Assembly (NCBI GenBank): GCA_027489105.1
Contig: JAIYAJ010000314.1
Coordinates: forward strand, 1-15,010
DNA: 15,010 bases
Direction: 5' to 3'
From: Zymomonas sp.
GTDB taxonomy: Bacteria > Pseudomonadota > Alphaproteobacteria > Sphingomonadales > Sphingomonadaceae
Of this stretch, positions 6,219 to 14,230 are shown piece by piece; position 1 is the stretch's first letter, and each line of letters begins with the position of its first letter. Below the pieces are notes generated by a model. The model did no database searches. It was not told where the DNA came from and worked only from the letters and a program-made list of their open reading frames with translations. The position numbers were made by a program, and so were the translations under genes.

Positions 6219-6584
6219 TCACCCCAGCTTCGCGAGCGTCACGCCTTCATATTTCGCGTCGGTCGGATCGAACAGCGCGTGCGGATCGAAGCTGTCGGCG
6301 GTCAGCATCACGCTGTTGAGACCGGCGAGCTTGAAGGTACCGAGCTTGGGCTCGGCAGGCACCTTGCCGTCGCGCAGGGTGACGACGCCGTCGATGAAGG
6401 GGTCGTCATGCTTGGTGTAGAGGATGTGCGGCGTGATCACCATGGCGGTCTTGTTGTAGACGGCGGTGATGCAGAGCTTGCGCCGGATCGCCTGGGCGAT
6501 CAGTTGCGCCTCGGGCGACAGCTCGGGACCCGATTCCGGGGCAACGACCCGGCTGAGCGACAATGTCTTGCGCGGTGTGTTCAT
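6219..6584 (-). CDS. Small WYL-like protein of unknown function
   Basis: The 121-residue protein has no signal peptide. After a polar N terminus, residues about 26-105 read like a single WYL-type ligand-binding module: IAQAIRRKLCITAVYNKTAMVITPHIL, then a variable loop, then LGTFKLAGLNSVMLT, matching the family's strand pattern of I.A.Y, V.P..L and F.L..I. WYL domains usually sit behind a DNA-binding helix-turn-helix and sense nucleic-acid or nucleotide ligands. Here no helix-turn-helix is present, so it would be a stand-alone sensor or a divergent fold. The match is by eye and is an inference. The start ATG at 6584 has no clear ribosome site. The gene is divergent from the small secreted-protein gene, with 89 bp between the starts, so their control region is shared. 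Confidence 0.7.
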   Translation of the reverse strand: MNTPRKTLSLSRVVAPESGPELSPEAQLIAQAIRRKLCITAVYNKTAMVITPHILYTKHDDPFIDGVVTLRDGKVPAEPKLGTFKLAGLNSVMLTADSFDPHALFDPTDAKYEGVTLAKLG

Positions 6585-6673
6585 CGCAGGCGCGCATATC
6601 GGGCCGGCGGCCGCAAAGCAAGCGGGCGCAGCCGTTCAGCCGACGGAAAGCCGCCTTCGGGCATCCTCTGACC

Positions 6674-6952
6674 ATGCCCCCTCGCCTGCTGTCCCTGTCG
6701 GTCCTGATCCTGTCCACGCTCGCGGCGCCGCTCGCCGCGCAGGAGGAGGATGCCGAGCATCGCGCCGACCGGCTGCGCACGATCGAGCTCAACCGGGAGG
6801 CACAGGCGAGGGTCGATGCCCGCGACCGGTCCAATGCGCGCGTCCGCGAGACCAACCGCGCGGCGCAGGAGCGGTACGAGCGGCAGCGCGAGCAATGGCG
6901 CCGGCGGGTCGAAGCCTGCGAGAATGGCGACTATCGCGCCTGCGCGCGCTGA
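6674..6952 (+). CDS. Small secreted charged protein
   Basis: The 92-residue product begins with a clear signal peptide (MPPRLLSLSVLILSTLAAPLAAQ, cleavage expected after residue 22). The mature part of about 70 residues is very rich in Arg, Glu and Gln, likely one long helix or coiled coil, and ends with a Cys82/Cys90 pair in ACENGDYRACAR that could close a small disulfide loop. I do not recognise the family. The ATG at 6674 is chosen because it begins the signal peptide; the frame extends upstream to 6563, but that part is not protein-like. The gene converges on the ETF-QO gene, with the shared hairpin at 6986-7010 between them. It is probably real, given the signal peptide plus the consistent charged helix. 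Confidence 0.7.
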   Translation: MPPRLLSLSVLILSTLAAPLAAQEEDAEHRADRLRTIELNREAQARVDARDRSNARVRETNRAAQERYERQREQWRRRVEACENGDYRACAR

Positions 6953-6983
6953 TCGTGCGCCGGCCCATTCCTGCGCTCTTACG

Positions 6984-7010
6984 AAAAAGGGCCGGAAGAC
7001 CCGGCCCTTT
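6984..7010 (-). terminator. Rho-independent terminator of the ETF-QO gene
   Basis: A perfect 10-bp stem, AAAGGGCCGG (6986-6995) and CCGGCCCTTT (7001-7010), closes a 5-base loop. Read on the minus strand it begins six bases after the ETF-QO stop and runs into five T residues. On the + strand the trailing T-run is only three, so it may stop transcription from the small secreted-protein gene less efficiently. Confidence 0.9.
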
Positions 7011-7015
7011 GACGA

Positions 7016-8665
7016 TCACATATTCGGATAGTTCGGGCCGCCGCCGCCTTCGGGCGTGACCCAGTTGATGTTCTGGGTCGGGTCCTTGATGTCGCAGGTC
7101 TTGCAGTGGACGCAGTTCTGCGCGTTGATCTGCAGGCGCGGTGCACCCTCCTCCTTGCCGACGATCTCATAGACGCCCGCCGGGCAGTAACGCTGCGCAG
7201 GCTCATCGTAGAGCGGCAGGTTGATGTCGACGGGGACGCTCGGATCCTTGAGCTGCAGGTGGACCGGCTGGTCCTCCTCATGGTTGGTGTTCGACAGGAA
7301 CACCGACGAGAGGCGGTCGAAGCTGATCACGCCATCGGGCTTCGGATAGTCGATCTTCGGCGCGATGTCGGCGCGCCACAGGCCCTCATTGTCCTTGTGG
7401 TGCTTGAGGGTGAACGGCAGGCCGATGCCCAGCGTGCGCATCCACATGTCGGCGCCGGCCATGATCGTGCCCGCGAAGGGGCCGAACTTGGCGATGAACG
7501 GCTCGGCGTTGCGGACGGTCTTGAGCTCCTTGGCGACCCAGCTGTCCTCGAGCGCGGCCGGATAGGCGGCCAGCTCGTCCGACGAGCGCTCGTGCGACAG
7601 CGCTTCGAACGCGGCCTCGGCGGCGAGCATGCCCGACTTCATCGCGGTGTGGCTGCCCTTGATGCGCGGCACGTTGACGAAGCCCGCCGAGCAGCCGATC
7701 AGCGCGCCGCCCGGGAAGACCAGCTTCGGGATCGACTGCCAGCCGCCCTCGTTGATCGCGCGCGCGCCATAGGGGACGCGGCGACCGCCCTCCAGGATCG
7801 CGCGGATCGCCGGATGCTGCTTCCAGCGCTGGAATTCCTCGAACGGGTAGAGGTGCGGATTCTTGTAGCCGAGCCCGACCACGAAGCCGAGCGCGACCTG
7901 ATTGTTCGCCTGATGGTAGAGGAAGCCGCCCCCGACCTCGTCGGTCAGCGGCCAGCCCTGGGTGTGGATCACGCGGCCCGGCTCATGCTTCTCCGGATCG
8001 ATGTCCCACAGCTCCTTGATGCCGATCGCATAGGTCTGCGGCTCGCAGTTCGCCTCGAGGTCGAAATGCCCCTTGAGCATCTTCGACAGATGGCCACGCA
8101 CGCCCTCGGCGAAGAAGGTGTATTTCGCATGGAGTTCCATGCCCGGCTGATAGTCGGGCTTGTGCTCGCCGGTGCGGCTGACGCCCATGTCGCCGGTCGC
8201 GACGCCCTTTACCGAGCCATCCTCATTGTAGAGGATCTCGGCGGCGGCGAAGCCGGGGAAGATCTCGACGCCGAGATTTTCGGCCTGCCCCGCCAGCCAG
8301 CGGCACAGATTGCCGAGCGACAGCGTGTAGGTGCCCTTGTTGTTCATGAAGGGCGGCAGCGCGATGTGCGGCATCGAATATTGCCGGTTCGCCGTCAGGA
8401 TCCAGTGATGATTCTCGGTCACCGGCACGGTCAGCGGGCTGTCCATGTCCTTCCAGTCGGGCAACAGCTCGTTCAGTGCGATCGGATCGACCACTGCGCC
8501 GGACAGGATGTGCGCCCCGACTTCGGAACCCTTTTCGAGCACGCAGACCGCGATGTCGCGGCCCGATTCGATCGCCAGCTGTTTGAGGCGGATCGCCGCC
8601 GCAAGGCCTGCCGGCCCGGCGCCTACGATCACGACATCATAAGCCATAGATTCGCGCTGCGACAT
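7016..8665 (-). CDS. Electron transfer flavoprotein-ubiquinone oxidoreductase
   Basis: ETF-QO takes electrons from reduced electron transfer flavoprotein (fed by acyl-CoA and other dehydrogenases) and passes them to ubiquinone at the inner membrane. The 549-residue protein is family length. The FAD-binding Rossmann motif is [19 protein letters not shown] (residues 9-27, with Gly15, Gly17 and Gly20). The C-terminal ferredoxin-like [4Fe-4S] site has Cys494 in RYCPAGVYE and Cys518, Cys521 and Cys524 in [20 protein letters not shown], followed by the family ending [17 protein letters not shown]. The ATG at 8665 is chosen because GAGG lies seven bases upstream; a second ATG at 8647 would also leave the Rossmann fold intact. 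The gene is alone on its strand, has its own terminator and is divergent from the UDG-like gene. The genes for ETF itself are not in the window. Confidence 0.97.
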   Translation of the reverse strand: MSQRESMAYDVVIVGAGPAGLAAAIRLKQLAIESGRDIAVCVLEKGSEVGAHILSGAVVDPIALNELLPDWKDMDSPLTVPVTENHHWILTANRQYSMPHIALPPFMNNKGTYTLSLGNLCRWLAGQAENLGVEIFPGFAAAEILYNEDGSVKGVATGDMGVSRTGEHKPDYQPGMELHAKYTFFAEGVRGHLSKMLKGHFDLEANCEPQTYAIGIKELWDIDPEKHEPGRVIHTQGWPLTDEVGGGFLYHQANNQVALGFVVGLGYKNPHLYPFEEFQRWKQHPAIRAILEGGRRVPYGARAINEGGWQSIPKLVFPGGALIGCSAGFVNVPRIKGSHTAMKSGMLAAEAAFEALSHERSSDELAAYPAALEDSWVAKELKTVRNAEPFIAKFGPFAGTIMAGADMWMRTLGIGLPFTLKHHKDNEGLWRADIAPKIDYPKPDGVISFDRLSSVFLSNTNHEEDQPVHLQLKDPSVPVDINLPLYDEPAQRYCPAGVYEIVGKEEGAPRLQINAQNCVHCKTCDIKDPTQNINWVTPEGGGGPNYPNM

Positions 8666-8737
8666 GTCTGGTCCTCGTCCTGCCTATCCGGTCATCGCAT
8701 CAAAAAAACGTCATGCCCCAAAGGCGCTGCCCGCAGA

Positions 8738-8753
8738 TTGACGCCCTCGTCAA
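8738..8753. promoter_or_regulatory. Small palindrome between divergent genes
   Basis: TTGACG CCCT CGTCAA is a perfect inverted repeat with six-base arms in the 109-bp gap between the ETF-QO and UDG-like genes. It puts a TTGACG (-35-like) hexamer on both strands, but no good -10 element lies at the right distance on either. It may be an operator or a shared promoter part; this is speculative. Confidence 0.3.
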
Positions 8754-8774
8754 CCCATTCCTTTAGTCAGACTT

Positions 8775-9542
8775 ATGGTTTTTGGGGGAAATCATGCCTC
8801 GGCAGCCGAACTGGCCAGCCTGATGGGCTGGTGGCGCGACGCCGGACTCAATGTCCTGGCAGCCGACGAGCCGCGCGACTGGCTCGCGCCGGTCGAACAG
8901 CCCGCCGAGCGAACCGCGAACACCCCCCTGATGGAGCCGGCCACCCGCCCTGCGGCGGCACCCGTCATGCGCGAGCGCCCCGCTCCGTCGGCTTCTTTCC
9001 CCGATACGCTGCCCGCCTTCCAGCAATGGCTGGCGAACAGCGAGAAAATCGCCATGCCGATGGCGGCGCGCGTCGCGCCGATAGGCGATCCGGCCTCCAG
9101 CCTGATGGTCCTGGTCGATCTGCCCGAGCAGGTCGACACCGCCAATGGCCGCCTGCTGTCCGGCCCGGTCGGGGAGTTGTTCGACAAGATGCTGGGCGCG
9201 GTGAACCGTGACCGACAGTCGCTCTATCTCAGCGCCATGGCGCCTGGCTGGCCGACCGGGGGAGTCGTCGACCGCGCGATGGGCGTGCTGTTCAGCGAAC
9301 TGGCGCGGCACCATGTCGCGCTGGCCCGCCCCCGCGCGCTGCTGCTGATGGGCGAACAACCTTCGCGCGCCTTCCTTGGCAAGGGCTTCGTCGAGGCGCG
9401 CGGCTCGGTCCACGATGTCCAGATCCCCGGTGGCGCGATCAAGGCGGTCGCCACCTTCCATCCCCGGACGCTGCTTCAGCACCCGCAGCAGAAGCGCCGC
9501 GCCTGGGAAGACCTCCAATTGTTGATGAAGTTGCTTTCATGA
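8775..9542 (+). CDS. Uracil-DNA glycosylase-like protein, probably lacking the classic active site
   Basis: The 255-residue protein has the outline of family 4-type uracil-DNA glycosylases: an N-terminal region (ELASLMGWWRDAGLNVL), a proline/alanine-rich linker (residues 40-75), a central fold, and the C-terminal signature ATFHPRTLLQHPQQKRRAWEDLQ with His229-Pro230. The other hallmarks are replaced. Where the family has GEAPG followed by an acidic pair, this has VDLPEQVDT (114-122), and where it has an Asn followed by a cluster Cys it has YLSAMAPGWP. The protein has no cysteine at all, so it cannot hold the family's [4Fe-4S] cluster. It may bind DNA without excising uracil, or have another use. 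ATG 8775 has no clear ribosome site; an in-frame ATG at 8823 is less likely. The end overlaps the transglycosylase gene by four bases. Confidence 0.8.
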   Translation: MVFGGNHASAAELASLMGWWRDAGLNVLAADEPRDWLAPVEQPAERTANTPLMEPATRPAAAPVMRERPAPSASFPDTLPAFQQWLANSEKIAMPMAARVAPIGDPASSLMVLVDLPEQVDTANGRLLSGPVGELFDKMLGAVNRDRQSLYLSAMAPGWPTGGVVDRAMGVLFSELARHHVALARPRALLLMGEQPSRAFLGKGFVEARGSVHDVQIPGGAIKAVATFHPRTLLQHPQQKRRAWEDLQLLMKLLS

Positions 9543-11308
9543 TGCGATCCCTTCTCCTCGCCGGTTCGATGCTGTTCGCGCCGTCTCTCGCCACGGCACA
9601 GACGGTGATACCGACCGCAGCGGCGGGGCTCGCGGCGGCCGCGCAGCCGCTGGCGATCGCCTCCGGCCTCACCGCCGAGCAGAAGACCGCCTATCGCTCG
9701 ATCTTCGCCGCGATCCGTACGGGCGACTGGACCACGGCGCAGGCGGGGATCGACGCCCTGCCCAACGGCCCGCTGACCGACGTGGCCCAGGCCGAACTGA
9801 TCCTGGCCAAGGGGTCACCCAAGGCGGCCGACGACCGGCTCGCCGCGCTGCTGACCGGTGCGGCCGACCTGCCCGAGGCGCCGGACGTCGCGGCGATTGC
9901 GGCCAAGCGCGGCCTATCCGCCCCAGGCCTTCCCGTGGCGCGTGACCTCGTCCGTTTCGCCGGGCCGTCACGGCGTCAGACCGCGCGCAGCCTGAAGAAT
10001 GACCGGGCGGCCGCCGCACTTGCCCAGCAGGCGCTGCCTCTGCTCCGCGACGACCGTCCGAGCGAGGGTGAGGCGCTGGTCCAGGCGAAGCTGCCCGAAT
10101 TATCGCCCGAGGCGCAGGCCGAATGGCTGCAGCGGACCTCCTGGTCCTATTATCTGACCGGCGACGACGCCAATGCGCGCCGCGTCGCCGATATCGCCCG
10201 CATCGGAACCGGCGACTGGGCGGTGCAGGCGAGCTGGGTTTCTGGGCTCGCCGCCTGGCGCCAGAGGGACTGCGCCGCCGCCGGCATGGCCTTCGAAGAG
10301 GTCGGCAGCCGCGCGCGCGACCCGGAGATGATGGCCGCCGGCCTGTTCTGGGCCAGCCGCGCCGACATGGCCTGCCAGCACCCCGAGCGGATCGAGCCGC
10401 GCCTGCGCACCGCCGCGCGCATGGGCGAAACCTTCTACGGTCTGATCGCCAAGGCCGCGCTCGGCATCGACGATGGCCGCGACGGCGGAGTCAAGCTGAC
10501 CGCTGGCGACTGGGCCGCGATCGGCACCATCCCCAATGTCCGCCGCGCGACGGCGCTGGCCGAGATCGGCGAAACGACCCTGGCCGAGACGATGCTCCGC
10601 CATCAGGCGCGGATCGGGCAGAGCCGCGACCATGAATCGCTGATCCATCTTGCCGCCCGCCTCAACCTCCCGGCAGCGCAGATCTGGCTGGCGCAGAACG
10701 GCCCGTCGGGCGCGCGCCTTTCTCCGGCCGCGCGCTATCCGATGCCGGCCTGGACCCCGGAATCGGGTTGGCGGGTCGACAAGTCGCTGGTCTTCGCCCA
10801 TGCGCTGCAGGAATCGCGCTTCCGCACCGACGCGGTTAGTTCGGCGGGCGCACGCGGCCTGATGCAGCTGATGCCCGGTACCGCGCAGATGGTCGCCCGC
10901 CATCTCGGGCGGTCGGTCGACACCGGTTCGCTGTTCCAGCCGACCACCAATTTCGAACTGGGCCAGGCCTATCTGCGCGAACTGGCGGACAATGCGGGCG
11001 CCACCGGCGGACTACTGCCGAAGGTGATCGCCGCCTATAATGCCGGGCCCAATTCGGTGGCGAACTGGAATGCGCGGGGCCGCAATCTGGCCGACCCGCT
11101 GCTGTTCATCGAATCGATCCCCTTCGTCGAGACGCGCGCTTATGTCGCGATCGTCCTGCGGAATTACTGGATGTATCAGCAGCATTCGGGCGCCAAGCCG
11201 GTCAGCATGACCGCCATCGCGCAGGGCATGTGGCCGCGCTTTCCGGGCCTGCCCGGGCAGCCGGCCGTCCGCCTGACGGCGATCGGCTCGACCGCGGCTG
11301 CGGACTGA
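9539..11308 (+). CDS. Soluble lytic murein transglycosylase
   Basis: This exported enzyme cleaves the MurNAc-GlcNAc bond of peptidoglycan with formation of a 1,6-anhydro end, acting in the periplasm in wall turnover. The 589-residue protein begins with a signal peptide ([21 protein letters not shown], cleavage after about residue 20). A long alpha-helical superhelix follows, typical of the Slt70 U-shaped domain, then the C-terminal SLT domain. The catalytic Glu425 lies in [20 protein letters not shown], followed by [20 protein letters not shown] and the domain's ending [16 protein letters not shown]. The start ATG overlaps the UDG-like stop in an ATGA arrangement, so translation is probably coupled. 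A second ATG follows immediately at 9542. The downstream moaB gene begins 11 bp after its stop. Confidence 0.95.
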   Translation: MMRSLLLAGSMLFAPSLATAQTVIPTAAAGLAAAAQPLAIASGLTAEQKTAYRSIFAAIRTGDWTTAQAGIDALPNGPLTDVAQAELILAKGSPKAADDRLAALLTGAADLPEAPDVAAIAAKRGLSAPGLPVARDLVRFAGPSRRQTARSLKNDRAAAALAQQALPLLRDDRPSEGEALVQAKLPELSPEAQAEWLQRTSWSYYLTGDDANARRVADIARIGTGDWAVQASWVSGLAAWRQRDCAAAGMAFEEVGSRARDPEMMAAGLFWASRADMACQHPERIEPRLRTAARMGETFYGLIAKAALGIDDGRDGGVKLTAGDWAAIGTIPNVRRATALAEIGETTLAETMLRHQARIGQSRDHESLIHLAARLNLPAAQIWLAQNGPSGARLSPAARYPMPAWTPESGWRVDKSLVFAHALQESRFRTDAVSSAGARGLMQLMPGTAQMVARHLGRSVDTGSLFQPTTNFELGQAYLRELADNAGATGGLLPKVIAAYNAGPNSVANWNARGRNLADPLLFIESIPFVETRAYVAIVLRNYWMYQQHSGAKPVSMTAIAQGMWPRFPGLPGQPAVRLTAIGSTAAAD

Positions 11309-11319
11309 CGGGGACCAGC

Positions 11320-11847
11320 ATGCCGATCAAGGAAGACCTGCCTTTCCACCCGGTGCGTATCGCGGTCCTGACCGTGTCCGACAGCCGCGATCTTTCGACC
11401 GACAAATCGGGCGATACGCTGGCGGCGCGGATCGAGGGCGCCGGCCATGTGCTGGCGGACCGTGCGATCGTCCGCGACGATATCGACCTGATCGTCGCGC
11501 GGCTGCACGGCTGGATCGACAATCCCGAAGTCGACTGCGTGATCACGACCGGCGGCACCGGGGTGACGGGACGCGACGTCACACCCGAGGCGTTCGCGCG
11601 GGTCTGGGACAAGGAAATTCCCGGCTTCGGCGAGCTGTTCCGCTGGCTCAGCTATGCCAAGATCGGCACCTCGACGATCCAGTCCCGCGCCACCGCCGGG
11701 GTCGCGCGCGGCACCTATATCTTCGCGTTGCCCGGATCGACCGGTGCTGTGAAGGATGGCTGGGACGACATATTGGTCTATCAGCTCGACAGCCGCCATA
11801 TGCCCTGCAACTTCGTCGAACTGATGCCGCGCCTTACCGAGCGTTGA
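11320..11847 (+). CDS. moaB: Molybdenum cofactor biosynthesis protein B
   Basis: MoaB belongs to the MogA/MoaB family, which adenylates molybdopterin before molybdenum insertion in the cytoplasm. The 175-residue length is close to that of known MoaB (about 170). Visible signatures are [22 protein letters not shown] near the N terminus, the molybdopterin-binding [16 protein letters not shown] (residues 76-91), and the C-terminal [18 protein letters not shown]. The ATG at 11320 has a GGGG run six bases upstream. It follows the transglycosylase gene by 11 bp and probably shares its transcript. No other moa, mog or mod gene is in the window. Whether it is MoaB or MogA in strict function cannot be told from sequence alone. 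Confidence 0.93.
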   Translation: MPIKEDLPFHPVRIAVLTVSDSRDLSTDKSGDTLAARIEGAGHVLADRAIVRDDIDLIVARLHGWIDNPEVDCVITTGGTGVTGRDVTPEAFARVWDKEIPGFGELFRWLSYAKIGTSTIQSRATAGVARGTYIFALPGSTGAVKDGWDDILVYQLDSRHMPCNFVELMPRLTER

Positions 11848-11849
11848 GC

Positions 11850-11872
11850 GGGACCGGCAACGCGCCGGCCCC
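11850..11872. terminator. Possible hairpin between convergent genes
   Basis: GGGACCGGC and GCCGGCCCC (11850-11858 and 11864-11872) can pair with one mismatch around a five-base loop, and a competing pairing uses CCGGTC at 11871-11876. It fills the 34-bp gap between moaB and the hemerythrin-like gene. No T-run follows on either strand, so terminator activity is uncertain. Confidence 0.35.
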
Positions 11873-11881
11873 GGTCATGCG

Positions 11882-12433
11882 TTACGCCAGCTTCAGGCCT
11901 TCCTGGTTCATCGCACGGGTCAGCTTGGTGCTTTCCTCCTCGCTGAGCAGACCGCGCAGGCGCGGAAAGATCTTGTTCTCTTCCTCCTGCATATGGTCCT
12001 CGAGCATGGCGCGGAAGTCGCCGACCTTGGCAAGGAACTGCGGATGGGCACTGTCCATCTCGCCGAGCTCGAACAGATATTGTTTCACATAGCCATGGTC
12101 ACCGTTGAGCTTGTCGGCATCGCTCGCCTGCCCATGCGTGCGCAGCACCGCGTAGACGGCATTCTCCTCCTCCATCGCGTGCTTGGCGAGTGCGTGGCCG
12201 ATCTGGGTCAGCAGCATCGCGCGACGCACCTTATGGTCATTGTCCGTCGCTTCGAGCTGGTCGAACAGCGCCAGCACCGCCTTATGTTCGGCGGCCAGAG
12301 CCTCGTCCCACTCGCCTGCCATCATCGTCGGCGCCTGGACGAAAATCTTGCGCACGGCATTGGCCGCCAAACCGGCGGTCAGGCCCGCCGCCGCACCGAT
12401 CGCGAAACTCCGCGTGGTCTTATCTTCCAACAT
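11882..12433 (-). CDS. Hemerythrin HHE-domain protein
   Basis: Hemerythrin-like proteins bind a di-iron centre in a four-helix bundle and are linked to oxygen, nitric-oxide or iron sensing and stress protection. The 183-residue protein starts with a short charged segment, then a glycine/alanine-rich hydrophobic stretch (FAIGAAAGLTAGLAANAV, residues 10-27) that could sit in the membrane. The domain then shows the ligand pattern: His50 in AAEHKAVL, His85 and Glu89 in KHAMEEEN, His113 in GDHGYVKQ, and His147 and Glu151 in LEDHMQEEENKIFPRL. The ATG at 12433 is chosen because GAGGAG lies nine bases upstream; a longer frame to 12508 has no such site. It stands 89 bp from the next gene upstream and converges on moaB, so it is a single-gene unit. 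Its physiological role is not shown by the sequence. Confidence 0.88.
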   Translation of the reverse strand: MLEDKTTRSFAIGAAAGLTAGLAANAVRKIFVQAPTMMAGEWDEALAAEHKAVLALFDQLEATDNDHKVRRAMLLTQIGHALAKHAMEEENAVYAVLRTHGQASDADKLNGDHGYVKQYLFELGEMDSAHPQFLAKVGDFRAMLEDHMQEEENKIFPRLRGLLSEEESTKLTRAMNQEGLKLA

Positions 12434-12464
12434 GGCAAATCTCTCCTCATTCGCTTGCGCGGAA

Positions 12465-12489
12465 AACGAACGAGCAAGGGGGCGGTTGC
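12465..12489 (-). promoter_or_regulatory. Possible EcfG-type general stress promoter
   Basis: On the minus strand GCAAC is followed, 16 bases later, by CGTT. The alphaproteobacterial general stress sigma factor EcfG recognises GGAAC, 16-17 bases, CGTT, so this differs by one base in a normally well-kept position. It would leave a 5' leader of about 25 bases before the hemerythrin-like gene. Confidence 0.25.
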
Positions 12490-12522
12490 GGAATCGCAGG
12501 TGAAACAACCTCTTAGCTGGTG

Positions 12523-13611
12523 TCAGAACAAGGCGAGCTGTTGGCCCGGCGCACGGAAGAGATCGGTGCGCAACGCGAAACGCGCGCCGTTAAGCCCCTG
12601 TTTGCGACAGGCCAACCGGAAGCGCGCAAGCAGCGCGGCGGCATAGGCACCCTTGGGCCGGAAGCGGTCGAAGAAGGCACTTTCATTGTCTTTTCCGCCG
12701 CGCATATCGCTGATCAGCGCCATCACCCGCGCGGCGCGGTCGGGATAGTGGACGGCCAGCCATTCGCGGAACAGCGGCGCCACCTCGTGCGGCAGCCGCA
12801 CGACGATAGAGAAGGCCCCGCTCGCACCAGCCCTCGCCCCGGCTTCGACGATCGCCTCTATCTCATGGTCGGTGATGGCGGGCACCACCGGCGATACGCT
12901 GATCGACACCGGGATTCCGGCCTTCACCATCGCCTCGATCGCTACGATCCGGCGCGCTGGCGCCGAAGCGCGTGGCTCCATCCGGCGGGCGACGAGCGGG
13001 TCGAGCGTCGTCACGGACATCATCACCGCCGCCAACCCTTTCGCCGCCATGGGCCCTAGAATGTCGATGTCGCGGACGATGCGCGCGGACTTGGTGGTGA
13101 TGGCGACCGGATGGTCATGCTCGGCCAGCACCTCCAGCAGTCCGCGCATGATGCGCAGCCGCGCTTCGACCGGCTGATAGGGGTCGGTGTTGGTCCCGAT
13201 CGCCATCGGCTCGCAACGATAGCCGGGCCGCGCCAGCTCGCGGCGCAGCAGGTCCGGGGCTTCGGGCTTGGCGAAGAGCTTGGTCTCGAAATCGAGCCCC
13301 GGCGACAGATTGTGATAGGCGTGGGTCGGCCGGGCGAAACAATAGATGCAGCCATGCTCGCAGCCGCGATAGGGGTTGATCGAGCGATCGAACGGAATGT
13401 CGGGCGAGCGATTGCGCGTGATGATCGTGCGGGGCTTTTCGAGCGTCACCTCGGTCCGCAGCACCGGGCCGTCGCCATCGATGGCATTCCGCGCGTCGAG
13501 CCAGTCTCCGTCGCTGTAGCGCGCCCGGTCGTCGAAGCGTCCGCTCAGGCCAGCACTGGCGGCACCGCACCCATGGACGGGCGGTGGCAGCGGTTTCGAC
13601 GAGTCGGACAT
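12523..13611 (-). CDS. PA0069-family radical SAM protein
   Basis: The 362-residue protein is a radical S-adenosylmethionine enzyme of the PA0069 / SplB-like group. The cluster-binding motif is CxxxCxxC, Cys84, Cys88 and Cys91 in YRGCEHGCIYCFARPTHAYH, which marks the iron-sulfur site that cleaves SAM. The conserved lead-in NPYRG and the later segments ALGTNTDPYQPVE-like (here AIGTNTDPYQPVE) and MMSVTTLDP follow in the expected order. Its substrate is not established; the resemblance to spore photoproduct lyase does not mean it repairs DNA here. ATG 13611 gives the usual short proline-rich N terminus; no strong ribosome site is visible. It lies 55 bp downstream of cvpA on the same strand and could be co-transcribed. 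Confidence 0.92.
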   Translation of the reverse strand: MSDSSKPLPPPVHGCGAASAGLSGRFDDRARYSDGDWLDARNAIDGDGPVLRTEVTLEKPRTIITRNRSPDIPFDRSINPYRGCEHGCIYCFARPTHAYHNLSPGLDFETKLFAKPEAPDLLRRELARPGYRCEPMAIGTNTDPYQPVEARLRIMRGLLEVLAEHDHPVAITTKSARIVRDIDILGPMAAKGLAAVMMSVTTLDPLVARRMEPRASAPARRIVAIEAMVKAGIPVSISVSPVVPAITDHEIEAIVEAGARAGASGAFSIVVRLPHEVAPLFREWLAVHYPDRAARVMALISDMRGGKDNESAFFDRFRPKGAYAAALLARFRLACRKQGLNGARFALRTDLFRAPGQQLALF

Positions 13612-13642
13612 GGATAGAACATAACAAGAACGCGTAGCACCG

Positions 13643-13662
13643 CAAGCGCTGCGCGCCGCTTG
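13643..13662 (-). terminator. Weak hairpin downstream of cvpA
   Basis: CAAGCG and CGCTTG pair perfectly around an eight-base loop just after the cvpA stop. There is no T-run, so it is at best a weak or rho-assisted site and the radical SAM gene may still be read through. Confidence 0.25.
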
Positions 13663-13666
13663 GGTC

Positions 13667-14218
13667 TTATTGCGTGGCTTTGGAGGCGGTCTTGTCGTCG
13701 CCGATCAAGCCGCCGGCTTTGCGCCGATTACCGACCCAGTCGACGATCGCGCGCCCGGTGGCGTTGAGCAGCGGGTGGGTGCGCGAGTTGCGCATCCAGC
13801 CGGGCCGCTCCGACGAGGCACCGTAGAGCGTGTCATAGCCGAGGTTGATCAGCAGATAGGCGAGCGTGACGATGATCAGCCCCTTGAGCGCGCCGAAGCC
13901 GAAGCCCAGCACGCGGTCGAGCGGCCCCAGCACCGAGGTCCGCATCCGCTGCCCCAGCGACGCCCCGACCAGCTTGCCGCCCGCATAGACGATCAGGAAG
14001 ATCAGCACGAAGGCGAGCACGCTCGCCCCGCTGGAATTGCCGACGAATCCCATCGCCATCTTGGTCGCAGGCGCGTGGAACAGCTTGAGCGCGAAGATCG
14101 CAGCGACCCAGGAGAAGAGCGAAATCACCTCGGACACGAAGCCGCGCAGAACGCCGAACAGCCCCCCGCCGAAGATAGCGAGCAGGACGATGATGTCGAG
14201 GCCGGTCAATCCATACAT
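13667..14218 (-). CDS. cvpA: CvpA family membrane protein
   Basis: The 183-residue protein has four predicted membrane segments (about 7-25, 29-46, 63-83 and 103-126), the normal CvpA pattern. The conserved starts are seen: LDIIVLLAIFGGGLFGVLRGFVSEVISLFSW for the first pair and GPLDRVLGFGFGALKGLII leading into the fourth. CvpA is an inner-membrane protein first tied to colicin V production in E. coli and more generally to envelope integrity; its exact action is unsettled. The C-terminal 55 residues are polar and probably cytoplasmic. It begins 12 bp after the radA stop, so the two are very likely one operon, with radA first. Confidence 0.93.
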   Translation of the reverse strand: MYGLTGLDIIVLLAIFGGGLFGVLRGFVSEVISLFSWVAAIFALKLFHAPATKMAMGFVGNSSGASVLAFVLIFLIVYAGGKLVGASLGQRMRTSVLGPLDRVLGFGFGALKGLIIVTLAYLLINLGYDTLYGASSERPGWMRNSRTHPLLNATGRAIVDWVGNRRKAGGLIGDDKTASKATQ

Positions 14219-14230
14219 AGGCCCGGCTTG

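Noticed and set aside
7106..9211. 701-codon open frame on the + strand opposite the ETF-QO gene
   Set aside because: It is antisense to a clearly conserved gene and has low-complexity Arg/Ala/Asp/Leu-rich content, a common artefact of high-GC codon use on the opposite strand.
10100..10903. 267-codon minus-strand frame inside the transglycosylase gene
   Set aside because: It is a shadow of the lytic transglycosylase gene, with no domain, no ribosome site and Arg/Gly/Ala-biased content.
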